This document shows, piece by piece, positions 61,992-64,000 of a stretch of DNA of 64,000 nt (position 1 is its first letter; the number at the start of each line of letters is the position of its first letter). The position numbers and the translations under genes were made by a program. Origin of the DNA: Vibrio owensii CAIM 1854 = LMG 25443 (GTDB taxonomy: Bacteria; Pseudomonadota; Gammaproteobacteria; Enterobacterales; Vibrionaceae); the NCBI RefSeq assembly GCF_000817815.1, contig NZ_JPRD01000073.1, positions 38,828-102,827 of the forward strand, read 5' to 3'. The notes under the pieces are model-generated. The model worked only from the letters and a program-made list of their open reading frames with translations. It was not told the origin of the DNA and searched no databases.

Positions 61992-62540
61992 ATGGAATTA
62001 CGATTAGCGGAATATAAGGATTATGAACGCATCGCTCAGTTGCACGTGGACAGTTGGAAGCGTCACTACCGTGGTATGCTAAGTGATGGTTACCTTGATA
62101 GCGAAGCCATCGACGACAAATTGTTGATTTGGCAAACTCGCTTAACCAACCCACCATTTAACCAGCATGTTGTGTTAGCCGAAGAGGGTGGGCTTCTTCT
62201 TGGTTTTGTTTGTGTGTTTGGTAATCATGATTTTGAACGCGGCAGTTTTATTGAAGCGCTTCATGTGGATGACAGTTATCGCGGTCGCGGGATCGGGAAG
62301 CAACTTCTATTAGCGGTTGCAGAATGGCAACAACAGTACTTTAAAGACAGTGGTTTGTACCTTGAAGTGATTTCTCAAAATGAACCAGCAATCCAGTTCT
62401 ACCAGCATATTGGTGGACAAGAATGCCAAGAACGCAACTGGAAAGCGCCGGGTGGTGGTGAAGTCCTTGAGAAAGTGTTCCGTTGGTCAAATGCACAATC
62501 ACTGGTTAACGGCATAGAAGAAAACGTGGTTTACTCGTAA
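61992..62540 (+). CDS. GNAT-family N-acetyltransferase
   Basis: This 182-residue protein has the GNAT fold: ELRLAEYKDYERIAQLHVDSW at the start, acetyl-CoA-binding motif A in DDSYRGRGIGKQLLLAVAEW, and EPAIQFYQHIGGQ near the end. The acetyl acceptor is unknown. It is divergent from the desaturase gene (293-base gap) and ends at a bidirectional terminator. Confidence 0.9.
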   Translation: MELRLAEYKDYERIAQLHVDSWKRHYRGMLSDGYLDSEAIDDKLLIWQTRLTNPPFNQHVVLAEEGGLLLGFVCVFGNHDFERGSFIEALHVDDSYRGRGIGKQLLLAVAEWQQQYFKDSGLYLEVISQNEPAIQFYQHIGGQECQERNWKAPGGGEVLEKVFRWSNAQSLVNGIEENVVYS

Positions 62541-62566
62541 CGGTTCTAAATAGAAGCCTAATTCAG

Positions 62567-62593
62567 AAAAGAGCAGCGATGTGCTGCTCTTTT
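62567..62593. terminator. Bidirectional terminator
   Basis: An 11-bp perfect stem (62567-62577 with 62583-62593, loop GATGT) between the convergent GNAT and HAD genes. Confidence 0.9.
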
Positions 62594-62607
62594 TAGTTCG
62601 TGCCACT

Positions 62608-63225
62608 CTAAAAGCGTAATCCCATCGCTTTTAATTCATGTTCACATTGTTCTGCATGTTTAAATTGAATTGCCGCTAACCCTACCTCTCGTGCTCCTTC
62701 AACGTTATAAGGCATATCATCAAGGAACACAGTTTCTTGCGCGAGGAGTTGATGGGTTTCCAACAAGCTTTGATAAATCTCTGGCTGAGGCTTTAACAAT
62801 CCCAGTTCTGCTGATACCGTCGCGCCTTCAAATAGTGGCCAAAAGTCGTAAGTGGCTTTGAGGAATTCAACGATCTCTACCACGTTGTCGGTCAGTGCGA
62901 ACACGTTATATCCTGCGGCTTTGATGCGTTTAAGAAGCTCGACACTGCCATACATCAGTAATTGGGAGTGTTTCACGTAATAAAAGAAACGTTCGACTTC
63001 GCTATGTGAAAGTGCTTTTTCTGATTGATATCGCTGTTTGGCTTGTGCTTCAGTAATAAGCCCTTTGTTCAAATCTAACCAGATTGTGCTCATAAACAAG
63101 TCTTTGGCTAACGCCTCGGCGTCGACATCATTGCCAAATGTCAGCCTTACAATTTCTAAAGGCGACCATCTCACTAACACATTACCTACATCGAATACGA
63201 CATTTTTAACTGCCATTGATTGCAT
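62608..63225 (-). CDS. HAD-IA family hydrolase
   Basis: This protein of about 205 residues has motif I VVFDVGNVLVRW, motif II ALTDN, a lysine in GLLKPQPEIY and motif IV FLDDMPYNVEGA, with a small helical cap. I start it at ATG 63225, which has AAGGA five bases upstream, rather than at an earlier frame start without a ribosome-binding site. It probably acts on a small phosphorylated metabolite or haloacid; the substrate is unknown. Confidence 0.87.
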   Translation of the reverse strand: MQSMAVKNVVFDVGNVLVRWSPLEIVRLTFGNDVDAEALAKDLFMSTIWLDLNKGLITEAQAKQRYQSEKALSHSEVERFFYYVKHSQLLMYGSVELLKRIKAAGYNVFALTDNVVEIVEFLKATYDFWPLFEGATVSAELGLLKPQPEIYQSLLETHQLLAQETVFLDDMPYNVEGAREVGLAAIQFKHAEQCEHELKAMGLRF

Positions 63226-63528
63226 AGGTGTCCTTGTTTGATAAGTTGAATAGGAGAGAGGGGGTTGCTTCGCTGTGTGTATGTTGCACGGCATTCATGT
63301 ACAAGGCTTTGCGTTACATCCCATTTTCTGTTGAATTAACAATCAAATTTGCCTAGCTATTAGTTTCATGAATATAAAGCGCTGAATTTAAAGTAGAGCG
63401 TCGCGAAATATTTGATTAATGTCTCACTGCTTATGTGCGTTAACTAATATATAATTGGAAAGCAAATATAAACAAAACAATGCAAAACACAAAATCAGTA
63501 AACGCTAGGCTCAGTAGATAAAGTAAAT
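63226..63528. other. Gene-free stretch between HAD hydrolase and cqsS
   Basis: 303 AT-rich bases that must carry both divergent promoters. No palindrome, terminator or RNA was recognised. Confidence 0.4.
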
Positions 63529-64000
63529 ATGGACGCGATTCGCAAAGTATATCAGTACGCAGAACCCAATCTTACCCTTGTAGGATGGATGGGTTTTGTC
63601 GGCTTTCCAATTTACTACGTGGTCTGGGCGTTTATGTTCCCACAGCCATACGAAAACCTGCCACTTCGTGTCCTTTGCTCGATTTTATTCTTCGGTATCA
63701 TTTATCGTAACCGCGTGCCATTTGAATGGCGTCGGTTTTTACCTGCTTGTTATCAAGTCGCCATAACGCTCTGCTTACCCTGTTTCTTCTTTTACATGTT
63801 GCTGATGAACAACTGGTCGAATGTATGGGTAATGTCGTTTATGTCGGCGATATTTCTTCATATTCTGCTCGTCCATATCACTTGGGTGATGTTTGCTCAG
63901 ACCTTTTCCGGTATTGGGCTTGCGACATTCTTCGCTTGGATAGCGCAAGGGTTCCACCTCGAACTCACAATGGATTGGACGCATGTGCCAATCTTCTTGT
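63529..64000 (+). CDS. cqsS: CqsS, CAI-1 quorum-sensing sensor kinase (3' end outside window)
   Basis: The first 157 residues, read from ATG 63529, cover the N-terminal membrane sensor with about six hydrophobic helices. The start MDAIRKVYQYAEPNLTLVGW and the segments NNWSNVWVMSF and FLHILLVH closely match what I recall of Vibrio CqsS. CqsS is a membrane-bound hybrid kinase that detects the CAI-1 ketone autoinducer and feeds the LuxU/LuxO pathway. The kinase and receiver domains, and the residues that set ligand preference near position 170, lie beyond the window edge. Confidence 0.87.
   Translation, partial: MDAIRKVYQYAEPNLTLVGWMGFVGFPIYYVVWAFMFPQPYENLPLRVLCSILFFGIIYRNRVPFEWRRFLPACYQVAITLCLPCFFFYMLLMNNWSNVWVMSFMSAIFLHILLVHITWVMFAQTFSGIGLATFFAWIAQGFHLELTMDWTHVPIFL

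Noticed and set aside
1..64000. CRISPR arrays, tRNA, rRNA, insertion sequences, phage or integron cassettes
   Set aside because: No repeat-spacer pattern, cloverleaf, rRNA core, transposase, phage structural gene or attC-like repeats were recognised on reading.

Overview
The window looks like part of the secondary chromosome of a marine Vibrio, most likely of the Harveyi clade. The right edge opens into a CqsS-type CAI-1 autoinducer sensor kinase. The gene set (TorT/TorS, helicase IV next to methylglyoxal synthase, a VCA0849-type RTX secretion tail, a fatty-acid cis/trans isomerase, YegS, DcuC) is typical of vibrios. Species and chromosome are inferred from gene content; no rRNA, tRNA, replication origin, insertion sequence or CRISPR array was seen.

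Layout. 0-1.5 kb: the 3' end of a large type I-secreted RTX protein, a small flagellar-rod-like protein, and a small gene with a 1-nt frameshift. 1.8-11 kb: YccS, HelD, MgsA, and the divergent TMAO-sensing pair TorT/TorS. 11-18 kb: a fatty-acid cis/trans isomerase with a 63-residue companion, a TonB-dependent receptor behind a Fur box, and an OmpR/CpxA-type two-component pair. 18-36.4 kb: a sulfatase region with four secreted arylsulfatases (three Cys-type, one Ser-type), an eight-haem cytochrome fused to a HEAT/TPR tail, a LysR regulator and an anaerobic sulfatase-maturating radical SAM enzyme (anSME). It leads without an obvious terminator into a six-gene MoxR-DUF58-DUF4381-VWA-VWA/TPR-BatD operon. 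37-43.9 kb: a complete nine-gene F-type ATP synthase operon in a non-standard neighbourhood. 44-46.4 kb: a RibD-like deaminase, a LysR regulator and YegS. 46.5-52.2 kb: a second group related to the sulfatase region, with an OB-fold periplasmic protein, an outer-membrane barrel, a periplasmic HAD protein, a SUMF1-fold lipoprotein, a second anSME and a haem-less paralogue of the cytochrome's HEAT/TPR tail. 52-64 kb: a FAN1-like nuclease, an OFA-type MFS carrier, a small membrane protein, an M48 protease with LemA, DcuC, a membrane fatty-acid desaturase behind a FabR-like site, a GNAT acetyltransferase, a HAD hydrolase and the start of cqsS.

The most interesting reading is that 18-36 kb and 46.5-52 kb are two parts of one periplasmic sulfatase system, separated by the ATP synthase operon. 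The sulfatases would be activated in the cytosol by the anSMEs and exported by Sec. They would work beside a secreted multihaem cytochrome, possibly helped by the MoxR/VWA machinery. Each anSME is accompanied by a copy of the same HEAT/TPR module: one carries eight haems and the other none. This functional link is inference from gene content, order and paralogy.
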